DNA of 38,182 bases from a candidate division TA06 bacterium ADurb.Bin131. GTDB lineage: Bacteria > Ratteibacteria > UBA8468 > B48-G9 > DTJG01. Every line of letters begins with the position of its first letter. Within the stretch, counting starts at the first letter, position 1. The position numbers and the translations under genes are program-made. Below, piece after piece: positions 14,342 to 23,990 of the stretch. The stretch covers positions 1-38,182 of the forward strand of contig MWDQ01000066.1 of the NCBI GenBank assembly GCA_002070645.1, in the 5' to 3' direction. The notes beneath the pieces are model-generated. The model was not told the origin of the DNA, ran no database searches, and was given only the letters and a program-made list of their open reading frames with translations.

Positions 14342-17173
14342 TCAAACAACATTTTCAATCTTCTGACAAAGAACTTTACTTAGGAACTGTCCTGTATATG
14401 ATTTTTTGTTTCTGGATATTTCTTCAGGACTTCCGGTACAAACCACTTCACCACCTTTATCCCCACCTTCTGGGCCAAGGTCTATAATATAATCTGCTGA
14501 TTTTATTACCTCTATGTTATGTTCTATAACCACAACAGTGCTCCCCTTATCAACAAGACGATTAAGAACTCCCAACAGTTTTTGTATATCATAAAGATGA
14601 AGTCCTGTGGTGGGCTCATCAAGGATATATAGAGTTTTTTCAGTGCCTTTTCTTGATAGTTCAGTAGCAAGCTTAACCCTTTGCGCTTCACCACCAGAAA
14701 GAGTGGTTGCTGGCTGACCAAGTTCAAGATAACCTAATCCAACATCGCATAATGTCTGAAGTTTTGCTGAAATTGCGATATTGTCCTTGAAAAATTCACT
14801 GGCATCTTCTATCTTCATTTCAAGAATCTCTGCAATATTTTTTCCGTGGTATTTAATTTCAAGGGTTTCTCTGTTATATCTTTTCCCTCCGCATACTTCG
14901 CACTGAATAAAAACATCAGGGAGAAAATGCATTTCAATCTTTGTTATACCTTCTCCCTGGCAGGCCTCACACCTTCCATCCTTCAGGTTAAAACTGAATC
15001 TTCCTGGTTTATACCCTCTTATTCTTGATTCCTGAGTTATACTAAACATTCTTCTTATAAGGTCAAATGCCCCTGTATATGTTGCGGGGTTTGATCTTGG
15101 CGTTCTTCCGATTGGAGATTGATCTATTATTACAACCTTATCAATATGTTCTACACCGAGTATTGCTTTATGTTTTCCAGGAACAACCTTACTCGAGTAA
15201 AGAATTTTTCTCAAACCCTGTGTGAGCACATCATCGATAAGACTACTTTTTCCTGAACCGCTTACTCCGGTCACACAAACAAACAGTCCGAGAGGAATAG
15301 ATACATCAATATTTTTTAGATTATTATGAGAAGCACCAACAATCAGAATATGTTTATCTCCTGGTTTTCTTCTTTTTTCTGGAACTACAATAAATTCTTT
15401 TCTAGAAAGATATCTTCCAGTGATGGATTTTTCAGAGGCAATTATGTCATGGATCGTTCCGCACCCAACAATTTCCCCACCATTTTTACCCGCGCCAGGA
15501 CCAAGGTCAATAATATAATCTGCATTTCTCATCATCTCCTCGTCATGTTCTATTACTATCACAGTATTTCCGAGGGAAGAAAGATGTCTGAGGGTTGCTA
15601 TTAACCTTTTGTTATCTCTCGGATGCAACCCTATACTTGGCTCATCGAGAATATAAAGTACACCAACAAGCCCTGAGCCTATCTGAGTTGCCAGTCGTAT
15701 CCTTTCTGCCTCTCCACCTGAAAGAGTATGGGTCATTCTGTCGAGGGTTAGATAATCAAGACCAACCTCCTGAAGAAAATCAGTACGGCTTATAATTTCT
15801 CTGAGAATTTGTTGAGCAATAATTTGTTGTCTTTGAGTAAGTTGAAGGTGCTGGAAAAAATTCTTAACAGCAGAAACACTCATTCTACACACGTCCATTA
15901 TTGATTTATCTCCCACAGTTACAGCAAGTGCTTCTGGTTTCAAACGATCTCCGTGGCAGGATGGACAAACAAGTTCCCTCATATACTTCATTATTTCTTC
16001 TCGTCTGAATTCGCTTTCTGTCTGATGAAAAAGGCGTTCAAGATTTGGGATAACACCCTCGTAAATCCCTTCATCATCACCATAGAGTAAAAAATCAATC
16101 TCTTTTTTTGATAGATCTTTTATCCTGTCATCAAGTTTTCTTCCAATATGCCGAAGCATATCTCTTAGAAGTCCTCTATAATAAAAAAATATATGCCTGC
16201 CTCCTGTATCCTGCCAGGGTTTTATTGCACCCTCTCTAAATGTTTTATCTCTATCAGGAATAACAAGATCAGGGTCTATCTTCATCAAAAACCCGAGTCC
16301 CTTACACTCAGGGCAAGCACCATAAGGACTGTTAAAGGAAAAATTCCTCGGTGCAAGTTCTTCGAAACTTATTCCACATGCAGGACAACTCAATCTTTCA
16401 CTGAATAGAAGGTCATTTCCATTTTGATGTATAACTATAAGTCCCTTCCCAATCTTTAAACCAAGTTCGATACTTTCTGCTATTCTCTGTCTATCAGAAA
16501 TAGGTTCAATCTCATCAATCACAACTTCTATAGAATGGGTTCTATACCTTTTAAGGGATACATCCTCATCAAGATCAAAAATTTTGCCATCTATTCTCGC
16601 CCTTAAAAATCCAGATTTTTTTATCTCATCAAGAATCTTTCGATACTCTCCTTTTCTCCCCCTAACAACCGGTGCAAGAACTATGATACTGTTTTCATTT
16701 GGCAGGGATACAATCCTATCGATAATCTCACTTGATGATTGTTTCGTTATTGGCCTATGACATTTTGGGCAATGACATTCTCCAATTCTTGCGTAAAGAA
16801 GTCGAAGATAATCGTAAATTTCAGTTGTGGTTGCTACAGTAGAACGAGGGTTTGATGCTGATTTCCTTTGTTCTATTGCAATTGCAGGAGGTAAACCAAA
16901 TATATGGTCAACATCTGGTTTTTTCATCTGCTCAAGAAACTGTCTTGCATAAGCAGATAAACTTTCAATATACCTGCGTTGGCCCTCAGCATAAAGCGTA
17001 TCAAAAGCAAGAGACGATTTCCCTGAACCAGAAATTCCAGTTATAACAATAAAACTGTTTCTGGGAATCTTCAATGAAATATTCTTAAGATTGTGCTCCC
17101 TTGCACCTTGAATAATTATATATCTGGAACTATCTTCAGGTATTACCTGTGATATTTTTACTTCCTGATCCAT
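14342..17173 (-). CDS. uvrA: Excinuclease ABC subunit A
   Basis: UvrA is the damage-recognition ATPase of nucleotide excision repair and loads UvrB at lesions. The 943 residues match the usual length. There are two ABC modules: Walker [15 protein letters not shown] and [14 protein letters not shown], and signatures [14 protein letters not shown] and [14 protein letters not shown]. Zinc-finger cysteine pairs are present (CPKC, CPAC-C, CPSC, CEAC/CEVC). The ATG at 17173 lies 16 bp inside the end of cysS, so the two genes are coupled. uvrB is in the same window on the opposite strand; uvrC is not seen. Confidence 0.97.
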   Translation of the reverse strand: MDQEVKISQVIPEDSSRYIIIQGAREHNLKNISLKIPRNSFIVITGISGSGKSSLAFDTLYAEGQRRYIESLSAYARQFLEQMKKPDVDHIFGLPPAIAIEQRKSASNPRSTVATTTEIYDYLRLLYARIGECHCPKCHRPITKQSSSEIIDRIVSLPNENSIIVLAPVVRGRKGEYRKILDEIKKSGFLRARIDGKIFDLDEDVSLKRYRTHSIEVVIDEIEPISDRQRIAESIELGLKIGKGLIVIHQNGNDLLFSERLSCPACGISFEELAPRNFSFNSPYGACPECKGLGFLMKIDPDLVIPDRDKTFREGAIKPWQDTGGRHIFFYYRGLLRDMLRHIGRKLDDRIKDLSKKEIDFLLYGDDEGIYEGVIPNLERLFHQTESEFRREEIMKYMRELVCPSCHGDRLKPEALAVTVGDKSIMDVCRMSVSAVKNFFQHLQLTQRQQIIAQQILREIISRTDFLQEVGLDYLTLDRMTHTLSGGEAERIRLATQIGSGLVGVLYILDEPSIGLHPRDNKRLIATLRHLSSLGNTVIVIEHDEEMMRNADYIIDLGPGAGKNGGEIVGCGTIHDIIASEKSITGRYLSRKEFIVVPEKRRKPGDKHILIVGASHNNLKNIDVSIPLGLFVCVTGVSGSGKSSLIDDVLTQGLRKILYSSKVVPGKHKAILGVEHIDKVVIIDQSPIGRTPRSNPATYTGAFDLIRRMFSITQESRIRGYKPGRFSFNLKDGRCEACQGEGITKIEMHFLPDVFIQCEVCGGKRYNRETLEIKYHGKNIAEILEMKIEDASEFFKDNIAISAKLQTLCDVGLGYLELGQPATTLSGGEAQRVKLATELSRKGTEKTLYILDEPTTGLHLYDIQKLLGVLNRLVDKGSTVVVIEHNIEVIKSADYIIDLGPEGGDKGGEVVCTGSPEEISRNKKSYTGQFLSKVLCQKIENVV

Positions 17174-18546
17174 CGTGTCCCGTATTTAGTATCCTCAAGC
17201 AAAATTCCTTGAGTAGAAAGATAACTTCTTATTTCATCTGCTTTCTTAAAATCCTTTTCTTTTCTCGCCTTTTCCCGTTCTTTGATTAAACTAATCTTAT
17301 CCTCTGATAATTCTTCTATATCTGGTTCAATAATCTCAATCACCTCATTTACCTTCTTCAAAAATTTCGTAATTTTTTTTGCATCCATGGCTGAAATCAT
17401 ATCCTTTTCAAAGAAATCATTTATATTGCTTATGAACTTAAAAATTTCAGACATTGCAGCAGAAATATTCAGGTCATCACTCATTGCGTCATAAAAGCCC
17501 TTTGATGCCGAATCAATAAATATTTCAATTTCCTTATTTTCCATCCCGGGTTTTTTTAAGGCAAAACAAACCCTTTGATAAAACGCCTGAAGATGGCTTA
17601 CGGTATTTTCTGCCTGCCTCAAAGATTTTTCTGTAAAATTTAATGGATCCCTGTAATGTGTTGTCATTAAAAGATATCTTATCGCTATTGGATTATACCC
17701 TTTACCCAAAAGGTCTCTCAACGTATAAAAGTTTCCTTTTGATTTTGACATTTTTTCTCCATTGACGAGAAGATGTGCACAATGAAGCCAATAGTTCACA
17801 AATTTTTTCCCCGTCGCCGCCTCACTCTGGGCTATTTCATTCTCATGATGTGGAAATATATTATCAATACCTCCTGTATGTATATCAAAAGTTTCACCAA
17901 GATATTTCATGCTCATTGCTGAACATTCAATATGCCAACCAGGTCTACCCTTCCCAATATCTGTTTCCCAGAAAAATGGTTCATCTTTCGATCCCTTCCA
18001 GAGGACAAAATCCTGTGCCTGCTCTTTTTCATATTCATCTTCATCCGTTTGAGAGGAAAGTATCTGTTCGAAATTATAGTGCGAAAGTTTTCCATAATCA
18101 GGAAATGAACTAATCCTGAAATAAATAGATCCGGCCTTCTCATATGCATGACCTTTTGCGAGAAGTTTTTTTATGAGTTCAACCATTTCTGGAATGTGTT
18201 GGGTTGCTCTCGGGAAATATGTCGCTTTCTTTAATTTTAGAGATTCCATATCCTGAAAAAATCCGTCTATGTATTTTTGTGTATACTGATTTAAGGAAAG
18301 ATTTTCTCTAACTGCACCTGCTATTGTTTTATCATCAACATCTGTTATATTCATAACCCTGATAACATGGTAACCTGCGTATTCAAGAAACCTGTGCAGG
18401 ATATCCTCAAAAACGTATGCACGGAAGTTTCCAATATGTGCATAATCATATACTGTTGGCCCACAGGTATACATTTTTATCTGCTTATCCTGTACTGGAA
18501 TAATCTGTTCCTTTTTCCTTGACAAGGTATTGAAAACTACTATCAT
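17158..18546 (-). CDS. cysS: Cysteinyl-tRNA synthetase
   Basis: CysRS charges tRNA-Cys. From the ATG at 18546, preceded by GGAGG with a 4-base spacer, the protein has 462 residues, normal for the family; the frame extends 29 codons upstream but that part is unlike any CysRS. Motifs are the class I HIGH box as HIGN (in YDYAHIGNFRAY), KMSKSKGN, and zinc ligands including the cysteine of MYTCGPTVY and C/H residues around GWHIECSAMSMK and GGIDNIFPHHENE. The C-terminal ~110 residues are the helical DALR-type domain. It starts a chain with uvrA, the GTPase and the ABC genes. A TATAAT-like element at 18650-18645 lies upstream without a good -35. Confidence 0.96.
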   Translation of the reverse strand: MIVVFNTLSRKKEQIIPVQDKQIKMYTCGPTVYDYAHIGNFRAYVFEDILHRFLEYAGYHVIRVMNITDVDDKTIAGAVRENLSLNQYTQKYIDGFFQDMESLKLKKATYFPRATQHIPEMVELIKKLLAKGHAYEKAGSIYFRISSFPDYGKLSHYNFEQILSSQTDEDEYEKEQAQDFVLWKGSKDEPFFWETDIGKGRPGWHIECSAMSMKYLGETFDIHTGGIDNIFPHHENEIAQSEAATGKKFVNYWLHCAHLLVNGEKMSKSKGNFYTLRDLLGKGYNPIAIRYLLMTTHYRDPLNFTEKSLRQAENTVSHLQAFYQRVCFALKKPGMENKEIEIFIDSASKGFYDAMSDDLNISAAMSEIFKFISNINDFFEKDMISAMDAKKITKFLKKVNEVIEIIEPDIEELSEDKISLIKEREKARKEKDFKKADEIRSYLSTQGILLEDTKYGTRWIRK

Positions 18547-18699
18547 ACAACCTCCATTTTTTCCTTTCAGTATAAGACCCGTGAATATATCTTTTACATC
18601 GATATTTGTTGAAAAAACTCTAAACCAATACAAAAGTTTTTTGCATTATAATAAACAATATAGAATTAAACTCGCCCAGATTATATCTAATTCTAATGG

Positions 18700-20127
18700 T
18701 TAATATTCCTTATTAACTAAAAATTTTTCTATTCTTTTTATTGAAACTTCTTTTCCAAGAATCTCCATCAATTCAAACAATCCCGGACCTTTTGTTACAC
18801 CAGTTAATGCAAATCTTAATAGATGAAAGACCTCTCCTGTTTTTACCTTTTTCTCTTCACAAAATTTTCTTATCATATCTTCAAGAACCGTTTTTTCAAA
18901 TGGTTCTATTTCCTTTATTTCAACGAGTATATCAGACAATATCCTTGTAGCCTCAGGACTTTTGAATTTCTGTGATAAACCCGAATTCCAGGTAATATCT
19001 TCTGTAATAAATGGCGATATTCTTTCGGGAACATCCTTAAGGGTTTTGAATTTTTCTTTTTCAAGATCTATAACTCTTTCAATAGTTTTCATATTTTTTT
19101 CAATGCTCGATTTTTCATATCCTGCTTTTTCGAGAAAAGGAATTGATAGTTTTGCTATTTCACTTGATGGTTTTATTTTCATATACTGACTGTTCATCCA
19201 GAGAAGTTTCGCAGGATCAAATATGGCATTGGATTTATTACAGGATTCAATTGAAAATTCTTGAATTAGTTTTTCTCTTGGAAATATTTCCTGATTATCT
19301 TTGCTACTCCAACCGAGAAGAGCCAAATAATTAAACATTGCATCTGAAAGAAAACCGTTTTCTCTGTACTGTCGAACGCTGGTCGCCCCGTGTCTTTTAC
19401 TCAAACGTGTCCTGTCTGGGCCGAGAGTCATTGACATATGCGCAAACTGTGGGGGTATTTGACCAAATGATTCAAATATAAGAATATGTTTCGGCGTGTT
19501 TGAAAGATGGTCTTCGCCTCTTATTACATGTGTAATTTTCATCTCAAAATCATCGATAACCACAGCAAAGTGGAATGTGGGAACTCCATTTGATTTCATA
19601 ATAACGAAATCATTTAGCGAACCTGATTCAAACCTTACAATACCACGGATAATATCATTTACAACAACATCTTTTTCAGGGACCTTAAACCTTAAGACAG
19701 GTTTTCTTCCCTCTGACTTAAATTTAGCAATCTGCTCATCTGTAAGATTTCTACAATAATTATCATATCCTTTTGCTTTCGTCCTTTCTTCAATTTCCTC
19801 TTTTGTACACCAACACTGATATGCCTTACCCTCAGATACAAGACGGGTTGCATATTCCCGATAAAGATTCAGCCTCTCTATTTGTCTATATGGCTGGTAT
19901 GGACCTCCAATATCAGGGCCTTCGTCCCAGGAAAGCCCAAGCCATCTTAAATCATCGAGAATACCTTTTTCAAACTCATCGCTCGATCTATCTAAATCTG
20001 TATCCTCTATACGAAGTACAAAGACCCCTTTATTTTTTCTTGCGAACAAATAATTAAAAAGTGCTGTCCTTGCGTTTCCTATATGAAGATAACCTGTGGG
20101 ACTTGGTGCAAATCGTACTCTTACCAT
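18700..20127 (-). CDS. gltX: Glutamyl-tRNA synthetase
   Basis: This class I synthetase charges tRNA-Glu. It has 475 residues. Motifs are RFAPSPTGYLHIGNARTAL (HIGH box as HIGN) near the N-terminus and RLSKRHGAT for KMSKS. The zinc-region-like cysteines CWCTKEE ... YCRN are present. The C-terminal half is the helical anticodon-binding cage. The ATG at 20127 is preceded by GGAGG. A good promoter lies 40-70 bp upstream on the minus strand, so gltX is probably the first gene of the minus-strand block; cysS starts 153 bp beyond its stop. No glutaminyl-tRNA synthetase or GatCAB gene is in the window, so whether it also mischarges tRNA-Gln cannot be judged. Confidence 0.96.
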   Translation of the reverse strand: MVRVRFAPSPTGYLHIGNARTALFNYLFARKNKGVFVLRIEDTDLDRSSDEFEKGILDDLRWLGLSWDEGPDIGGPYQPYRQIERLNLYREYATRLVSEGKAYQCWCTKEEIEERTKAKGYDNYCRNLTDEQIAKFKSEGRKPVLRFKVPEKDVVVNDIIRGIVRFESGSLNDFVIMKSNGVPTFHFAVVIDDFEMKITHVIRGEDHLSNTPKHILIFESFGQIPPQFAHMSMTLGPDRTRLSKRHGATSVRQYRENGFLSDAMFNYLALLGWSSKDNQEIFPREKLIQEFSIESCNKSNAIFDPAKLLWMNSQYMKIKPSSEIAKLSIPFLEKAGYEKSSIEKNMKTIERVIDLEKEKFKTLKDVPERISPFITEDITWNSGLSQKFKSPEATRILSDILVEIKEIEPFEKTVLEDMIRKFCEEKKVKTGEVFHLLRFALTGVTKGPGLFELMEILGKEVSIKRIEKFLVNKEY

Positions 20128-20167
20128 TGGTTTTTCCTCCTGAAATTTCCAAGCGGGTTAATATAAT

Positions 20168-20196
20168 AATTTACCTGTTTTTGAGATTTATGTCAA
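20168..20196 (-). promoter_or_regulatory. Sigma70-type promoter for gltX
   Basis: Reading the minus strand, TTGACA at 20196-20191 is followed after exactly 17 bp by TAAATT at 20173-20168 (4 of 6 consensus). Transcription would start near 20161, about 34 nt before the gltX ATG. Confidence 0.6.
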
Positions 20197-20321
20197 AGGT
20201 ATGTATAATAAGCAATATTATTCTAAGGGAAAAAACTGAATAATAAATTACATAGATTTATAAAAAACGAATGTATGTTAGAATATCAAGTAAGATTATT
20301 ACTCCCGATATACGCAGTTTT

Positions 20322-20350
20322 TTGACAATATGGCTGAAGATAGGTATAAT
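20322..20350 (+). promoter_or_regulatory. Fully consensus sigma70 promoter for the rpsF operon
   Basis: TTGACA (20322-20327), a 17-bp spacer and TATAAT (20345-20350) match the sigma70 consensus at all 12 positions. The start site would be near 20357, giving a leader of about 35 nt with GGAGGAG just before the rpsF ATG. Such strength fits a ribosomal-protein operon. Confidence 0.85.
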
Positions 20351-20391
20351 TTTATGTGCAATATTAACAAAGATGAACCACGGAGGAGTTA

Positions 20392-20721
20392 ATGATTAGA
20401 AAGTATGAGGCCTGCATTCTGATTGATCCTGGACTTGACCACAGTGAACTTGAAGAAGAGATAAATAACATTTTGGAAATCTTGAAATCTTCGGGTACAA
20501 ATGTTGTTCATCACGAATTATGGGGCAGACGCACACTTATGTATCCTATAAAGAAAAAAAACGAGGGGTATTATTATCTTTTTCACTTTGAAACAACACC
20601 CGATACATTAAAAAAAATAAATGATGGCTTGAAACATAGAGAAAAAGTTCTCAGAACTCTTATTTTGAATATAAAAGAATTCCCTGAATTTACAAAAAAT
20701 GGCGAGTCCGAATCTCAATAA
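20392..20721 (+). CDS. rpsF: 30S ribosomal protein bS6
   Basis: bS6 binds the central domain of 16S rRNA together with bS18. The 109 residues cover the usual ferredoxin-like fold: MIRKYEACILIDPGL opening, GRRTLMYPIKKKNEGYYYLFHFE centre, and HREKVLRTLILNI end. The C-terminal tail is short. The start has a GGAGGAG ribosome site. It is the first gene of rpsF-ssb-rpsR-rplI-dnaB, a classical bacterial order, and overlaps ssb by 23 bp. Confidence 0.97.
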   Translation: MIRKYEACILIDPGLDHSELEEEINNILEILKSSGTNVVHHELWGRRTLMYPIKKKNEGYYYLFHFETTPDTLKKINDGLKHREKVLRTLILNIKEFPEFTKNGESESQ

Positions 20722-21133
20722 GGTTTTTTTAATCGGAAGATTAACGAGGGATCCTGAACTAAGGTACACACCTTCTGGAAGTGCTGTCGCAGGTTTTGGC
20801 ATTGCTGTTAACAGGGAATATACTGCAAAGGATGGCAACAAGAAGGAAGACCCATGCTTTATCAATCTTGTCGTCTGGGGAAAAAGGGCTGAAATTTGTG
20901 CAGAATACCTCAGAAAAGGTTCAATGATTTTTGTTGAAGGACGTTTGAATTATCGTCAGTGGGAAACCACAGATAAGGAGAGAAGATCAACACTGGAAGT
21001 TTTTGTTGAAAACTTTCAATTTCTGGATAGATTAGTTCCGGATATACAGGGAGAAATGGAAAATGGAACAAAGAATGAAGGATTCAAAGAAGAAACAGAA
21101 ACCAAAAAGGAAGAAACGGGCGAGGGGATGTAA
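20699..21133 (+). CDS. ssb: Single-stranded DNA-binding protein (atypical C-terminus)
   Basis: SSB coats single-stranded DNA in replication and repair. Residues 1-~110 are the OB fold, with the family opening [21 protein letters not shown] and [20 protein letters not shown]. The tail is short, charged and ends EETGEGM; the acidic tip ending in DIPF-like residues that recruits partner proteins in most bacteria is missing. The 3' end overlaps rpsR by 71 bp, which constrains it. The start overlaps rpsF by 23 bp and has no obvious ribosome site of its own, so translation probably depends on coupling. The total of 144 residues is slightly short for SSB. Confidence 0.95.
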   Translation: MASPNLNKVFLIGRLTRDPELRYTPSGSAVAGFGIAVNREYTAKDGNKKEDPCFINLVVWGKRAEICAEYLRKGSMIFVEGRLNYRQWETTDKERRSTLEVFVENFQFLDRLVPDIQGEMENGTKNEGFKEETETKKEETGEGM

Positions 21134-21320
21134 GTTTTGTGAGGAAAAAATTCATGAGGTTGACTACAAGGATGTCGGACGAATAAGAAGGTATATGAGC
21201 GGTAGAGGAAAGATCCTTTCATGTAAACTTACAGGTGTTTGTGCACGACATCAACGGTCTCTTACAAGGGCTATAAAACGAGCAAGGTACATGGCACTTC
21301 TTCCATATATTCAGGTATAA
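21063..21320 (+). CDS. rpsR: 30S ribosomal protein bS18
   Basis: bS18 pairs with bS6 on the 30S platform. The 85 residues have a basic N-terminus ([14 protein letters not shown]), the family core [17 protein letters not shown] and [21 protein letters not shown], ending [12 protein letters not shown] near the front and GVCARH later fit the zinc-binding (C+) type. ATG 21063 follows GGGAG at 8 bases; an in-frame ATG at 21075 is an alternative. The gene begins 71 bp before ssb ends, in another frame. Confidence 0.95.
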   Translation: MEQRMKDSKKKQKPKRKKRARGCKFCEEKIHEVDYKDVGRIRRYMSGRGKILSCKLTGVCARHQRSLTRAIKRARYMALLPYIQV

Positions 21321-21331
21321 GGAAAAATATT

Positions 21332-21790
21332 ATGAAAATCATCCTTACAAAAGACATAAAAGGTTTAGGACAGGAGGGAGAAATTCACGAGGTCAGAGAT
21401 GGATACGCAAGGAATTATCTTTTGCCGAAAGGACTTGCCATTGAGGCGAGCGGAAAAAATATAAAAAAGATTGAACAGATTAAAAAATCCGCGGATTTGA
21501 AGAGAGAAAAACTTCTAAGAGAAACAGAAGAACTCCAAAAAAAATTGGATAAGATTTCAATTACCATTGAAGCAAATGCAGGCGAAGAAGAAAAATTGTT
21601 TGGTTCTATTACCGCAGAAGATATTGTAAATGCACTAAAATCTCAGCATGATATTCAAATAGATAAACACCAGGTTAATATTGAAGAACCAATAAAAAAG
21701 CTTGGTATCTATAAGGTCAATATCCATCTTATTGGTGAAATCAGGGCAGAATTAAAGGTGTGGATTGTGCAGAAGCAAAACCCTGCCTAA
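21332..21790 (+). CDS. rplI: 50S ribosomal protein bL9
   Basis: bL9 is a two-domain ribosomal protein bridging the 50S surface. From the ATG at 21332, with AAGGA upstream, it has 152 residues, normal for the family; the open frame extends 31 codons upstream through rpsR but that part is not bL9. The N-terminal domain has the signature GQEGEIHEVRDGYARNYLLP, followed by a long linker helix and the C-terminal domain (LFGSITAEDIVNAL). It lies 11 bp after rpsR. Confidence 0.96.
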   Translation: MKIILTKDIKGLGQEGEIHEVRDGYARNYLLPKGLAIEASGKNIKKIEQIKKSADLKREKLLRETEELQKKLDKISITIEANAGEEEKLFGSITAEDIVNALKSQHDIQIDKHQVNIEEPIKKLGIYKVNIHLIGEIRAELKVWIVQKQNPA

Positions 21791-21818
21791 CAGGGTAATA
21801 ATACCTCACAATATATCA

Positions 21819-21847
21819 TTGTTTTTATCTTGCCTGGCGGATATAAT
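21819..21847 (+). promoter_or_regulatory. Possible internal promoter upstream of dnaB
   Basis: TATAAT at 21842-21847 lies 17 bp after TTGTTT at 21819-21824 (half of the -35 consensus). It would start transcription close to the dnaB ribosome site (AGAGGGA). A small ACCCTG/CAGGGT hairpin at the end of rplI lacks a T-run, so I do not call it a terminator. Confidence 0.4.
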
Positions 21848-21863
21848 AATTTAAGAGGGAACT

Positions 21864-23210
21864 ATGGCAAAAAAAAATCTACCTGTTAGTGAACAGGTAC
21901 CACCCCAGAATACTGAAGCAGAAAAGGCTTTTATTGCATCAATGCTTCTTGAAGAAGATGCCCTTATAAGAGGTCTTGAAATTATTAAAAAAGATTTTTT
22001 TTATGACAATCGCCATCAGTTAATATTTAGCGCTATGCAGGATCTCTTTGAAAAAAATATCAAATGTAATCTTATTACACTTTCCAATTATCTTAAAGAA
22101 ATTAACAAGATAGATCAGGCAGGAGGTATTGAATATTTAACCTCGCTTTTCGATTTTGTCCCTACTGCTGCTCATATAGAGGATTATGCAAAGATTGTGA
22201 AAGATACCTTTGTACTTAGAACGCTCATTAACACATCTACAAAGATTATTACAGAAGCATACTCAGGTGTTCAGGATGTTGACGGTCTTCTTGATCGTGC
22301 AGAAACAATGATATTCGATGTTTCTGAACATATGATTTCACGAGAGGCATATCCAATATCCACGCTTGTTAAAGAAAATCTTGATCTTTTTGAAAAGATA
22401 CACGCAAGACAGGATCGTGTAACAGGTTTACCTACTGGTTATATTGATCTTGATAATATCACATCAGGATTCCAAAGATCTGATTTTATTGTTATTGCTG
22501 CAAGACCTTCAATGGGGAAAACAGCATTTGCCTGTAATATCGCTCAAAATCTTGCAGTAACGCAGAATGTTCCTGTTTTGATATTCAGCCTCGAAATGTC
22601 AAAAGAACAACTTGTCCAGAGAATGTTATGTTCAGAAGCACGTATTGATTCGTCCCTGATGAGAAAGGGCATTCTTTCAGATAGAGACATGGGCAAACTA
22701 ATTCAAGCGGCTGGCATACTCGAAAAAACGCCTATATTCATCGATGATACACCAGCACTTTCTATTTTTGAGTTAAGAGCAAGGGCAAGAAGATTAAAAT
22801 CACGAGAAAACATTCAGATGGTAATAGTTGACTATCTTCAGTTGATGAGAGGCAGAGCAAGGTATGAAAACCGTCAACAGGAAATTACTGATATATCTGC
22901 TTCGTTAAAAGCAATGGCAAAAGAACTATCAATACCAGTGATAGCACTGTCTCAAATGAACAGATTGATTGAAAGAAGAGAAGATAAAAAACCTATTCTC
23001 GCAGATCTTAGAGAAAGCGGTTCTATTGAACAGGATGCAGATCTTGTTCTATTTCTACACAGAGACGAACAGTATGATGACTCTGAAGAAGCAAAAGGAA
23101 TTACAGATATTCTTATAGCCAAACATAGGAATGGCCCACTTGGTCAGGTACGATTAACCTTTCTTAAACAGTATCTAAGGTTTGAAAATTACACTCAAAA
23201 ACACCCATGA
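21864..23210 (+). CDS. dnaB: Replicative DNA helicase
   Basis: DnaB is the hexameric 5'-3' helicase of the replication fork. The 448 residues comprise the N-terminal helical domain (PPQNTEAEKAFIASMLLEEDA), a linker and the RecA-like C-terminal domain: Walker A ARPSMGKTAFACNIA, EMS motif IFSLEMSKEQLVQRM, Walker B MVIVDYLQLMRG, and the arginine-finger region near KHRNGPLGQVRL. No intein is present. Its TGA overlaps the mlaE ATG (23207-23210), tying the replication and lipid-transport genes together on one message. Confidence 0.97.
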   Translation: MAKKNLPVSEQVPPQNTEAEKAFIASMLLEEDALIRGLEIIKKDFFYDNRHQLIFSAMQDLFEKNIKCNLITLSNYLKEINKIDQAGGIEYLTSLFDFVPTAAHIEDYAKIVKDTFVLRTLINTSTKIITEAYSGVQDVDGLLDRAETMIFDVSEHMISREAYPISTLVKENLDLFEKIHARQDRVTGLPTGYIDLDNITSGFQRSDFIVIAARPSMGKTAFACNIAQNLAVTQNVPVLIFSLEMSKEQLVQRMLCSEARIDSSLMRKGILSDRDMGKLIQAAGILEKTPIFIDDTPALSIFELRARARRLKSRENIQMVIVDYLQLMRGRARYENRQQEITDISASLKAMAKELSIPVIALSQMNRLIERREDKKPILADLRESGSIEQDADLVLFLHRDEQYDDSEEAKGITDILIAKHRNGPLGQVRLTFLKQYLRFENYTQKHP

Positions 23211-23989
23211 TTATAAGGTTTATCCATTTACTTGGAACACTTTTTTTTGAAGTAATATCTTATATTGGTGAAATTACTTTTATAATTTTGAATGCATCAA
23301 AAAAAATATTCTCACGCGGATATCGCAGAAAAAAAATAGTGTTCGAGAACATGGCAAAGATTGGAATTGATTCATTCCCTCTCGTTGGAACAATAGCAAC
23401 ATTTACAGGAATGATAATGGTTATGGAAACAGCTGTAACATTAAAAAAATTCGGAGGAGAAAGTTATGTAGGTGGAATTGTAAGCATCTCTATGGTCAGA
23501 GAGCTAGGCCCTGTTATAGTAGCATTAATTGTTGCAGGCAGAGTTGGAGCATCTCTTGCAGCAGAGATTGGAAGTATGAAGATTACAGAACAGATAGATG
23601 CCCTCGAGGTTCTCGGGGTTAATCCTATTTCCTACCTTGTTACACCCAGATTATTATCGTCTATGGTAATGCTTCCTGTGCTTACACTAATGGCGAATTT
23701 TCTCAGTATTATCGGGGGATATATTATTGGCGTATATCTTGTTCATATTGGCTCGGGCGTATATCTACACCAAAGTTTTGCGCTTATTAAAATGAAGGAT
23801 CTTTTTGTAGGAATTACCAAGGCATTTGTATTTGGTATTTTAATCACCGGGGCTTCATGTCTTGAAGGTTTAAAGGCATCCGGCGGAGCAAAAGGTGTAG
23901 GAAACGCTACGACCGCTGCTGTTGTCAACTCATTTTTTCTCGTTATTCTTGCAAATCTTGTATTAACTGCAATTTTTTATTTTTTATAA
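23207..23989 (+). CDS. mlaE: MlaE-family phospholipid ABC transporter permease
   Basis: This is the inner-membrane permease of an MCE-type lipid transport system that moves phospholipids between inner and outer membranes. The 260 residues carry about six hydrophobic segments. Family signatures include GTIATFTGMIMVMETA, SMVRELGPVIVALIVAGRVGASLAAEIG and the MKITEQIDALEVLGVNPISYLVTPR segment. It is followed by mlaF 1 bp later and by mlaD. MlaB and MlaC partners are not present here. Confidence 0.93.
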   Translation: MIIRFIHLLGTLFFEVISYIGEITFIILNASKKIFSRGYRRKKIVFENMAKIGIDSFPLVGTIATFTGMIMVMETAVTLKKFGGESYVGGIVSISMVRELGPVIVALIVAGRVGASLAAEIGSMKITEQIDALEVLGVNPISYLVTPRLLSSMVMLPVLTLMANFLSIIGGYIIGVYLVHIGSGVYLHQSFALIKMKDLFVGITKAFVFGILITGASCLEGLKASGGAKGVGNATTAAVVNSFFLVILANLVLTAIFYFL

Positions 23990-23990
23990 A

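Noticed and set aside
18547-18699. T-box or other riboswitch upstream of cysS
   Set aside because: No T-box bulge sequence, specifier loop or terminator hairpin is seen in the 153 bp.
20351-20391. bS6:bS18 autoregulatory leader motif before rpsF
   Set aside because: The leader is only about 35 nt and I could not fold the expected bulged CCG hairpin in it.
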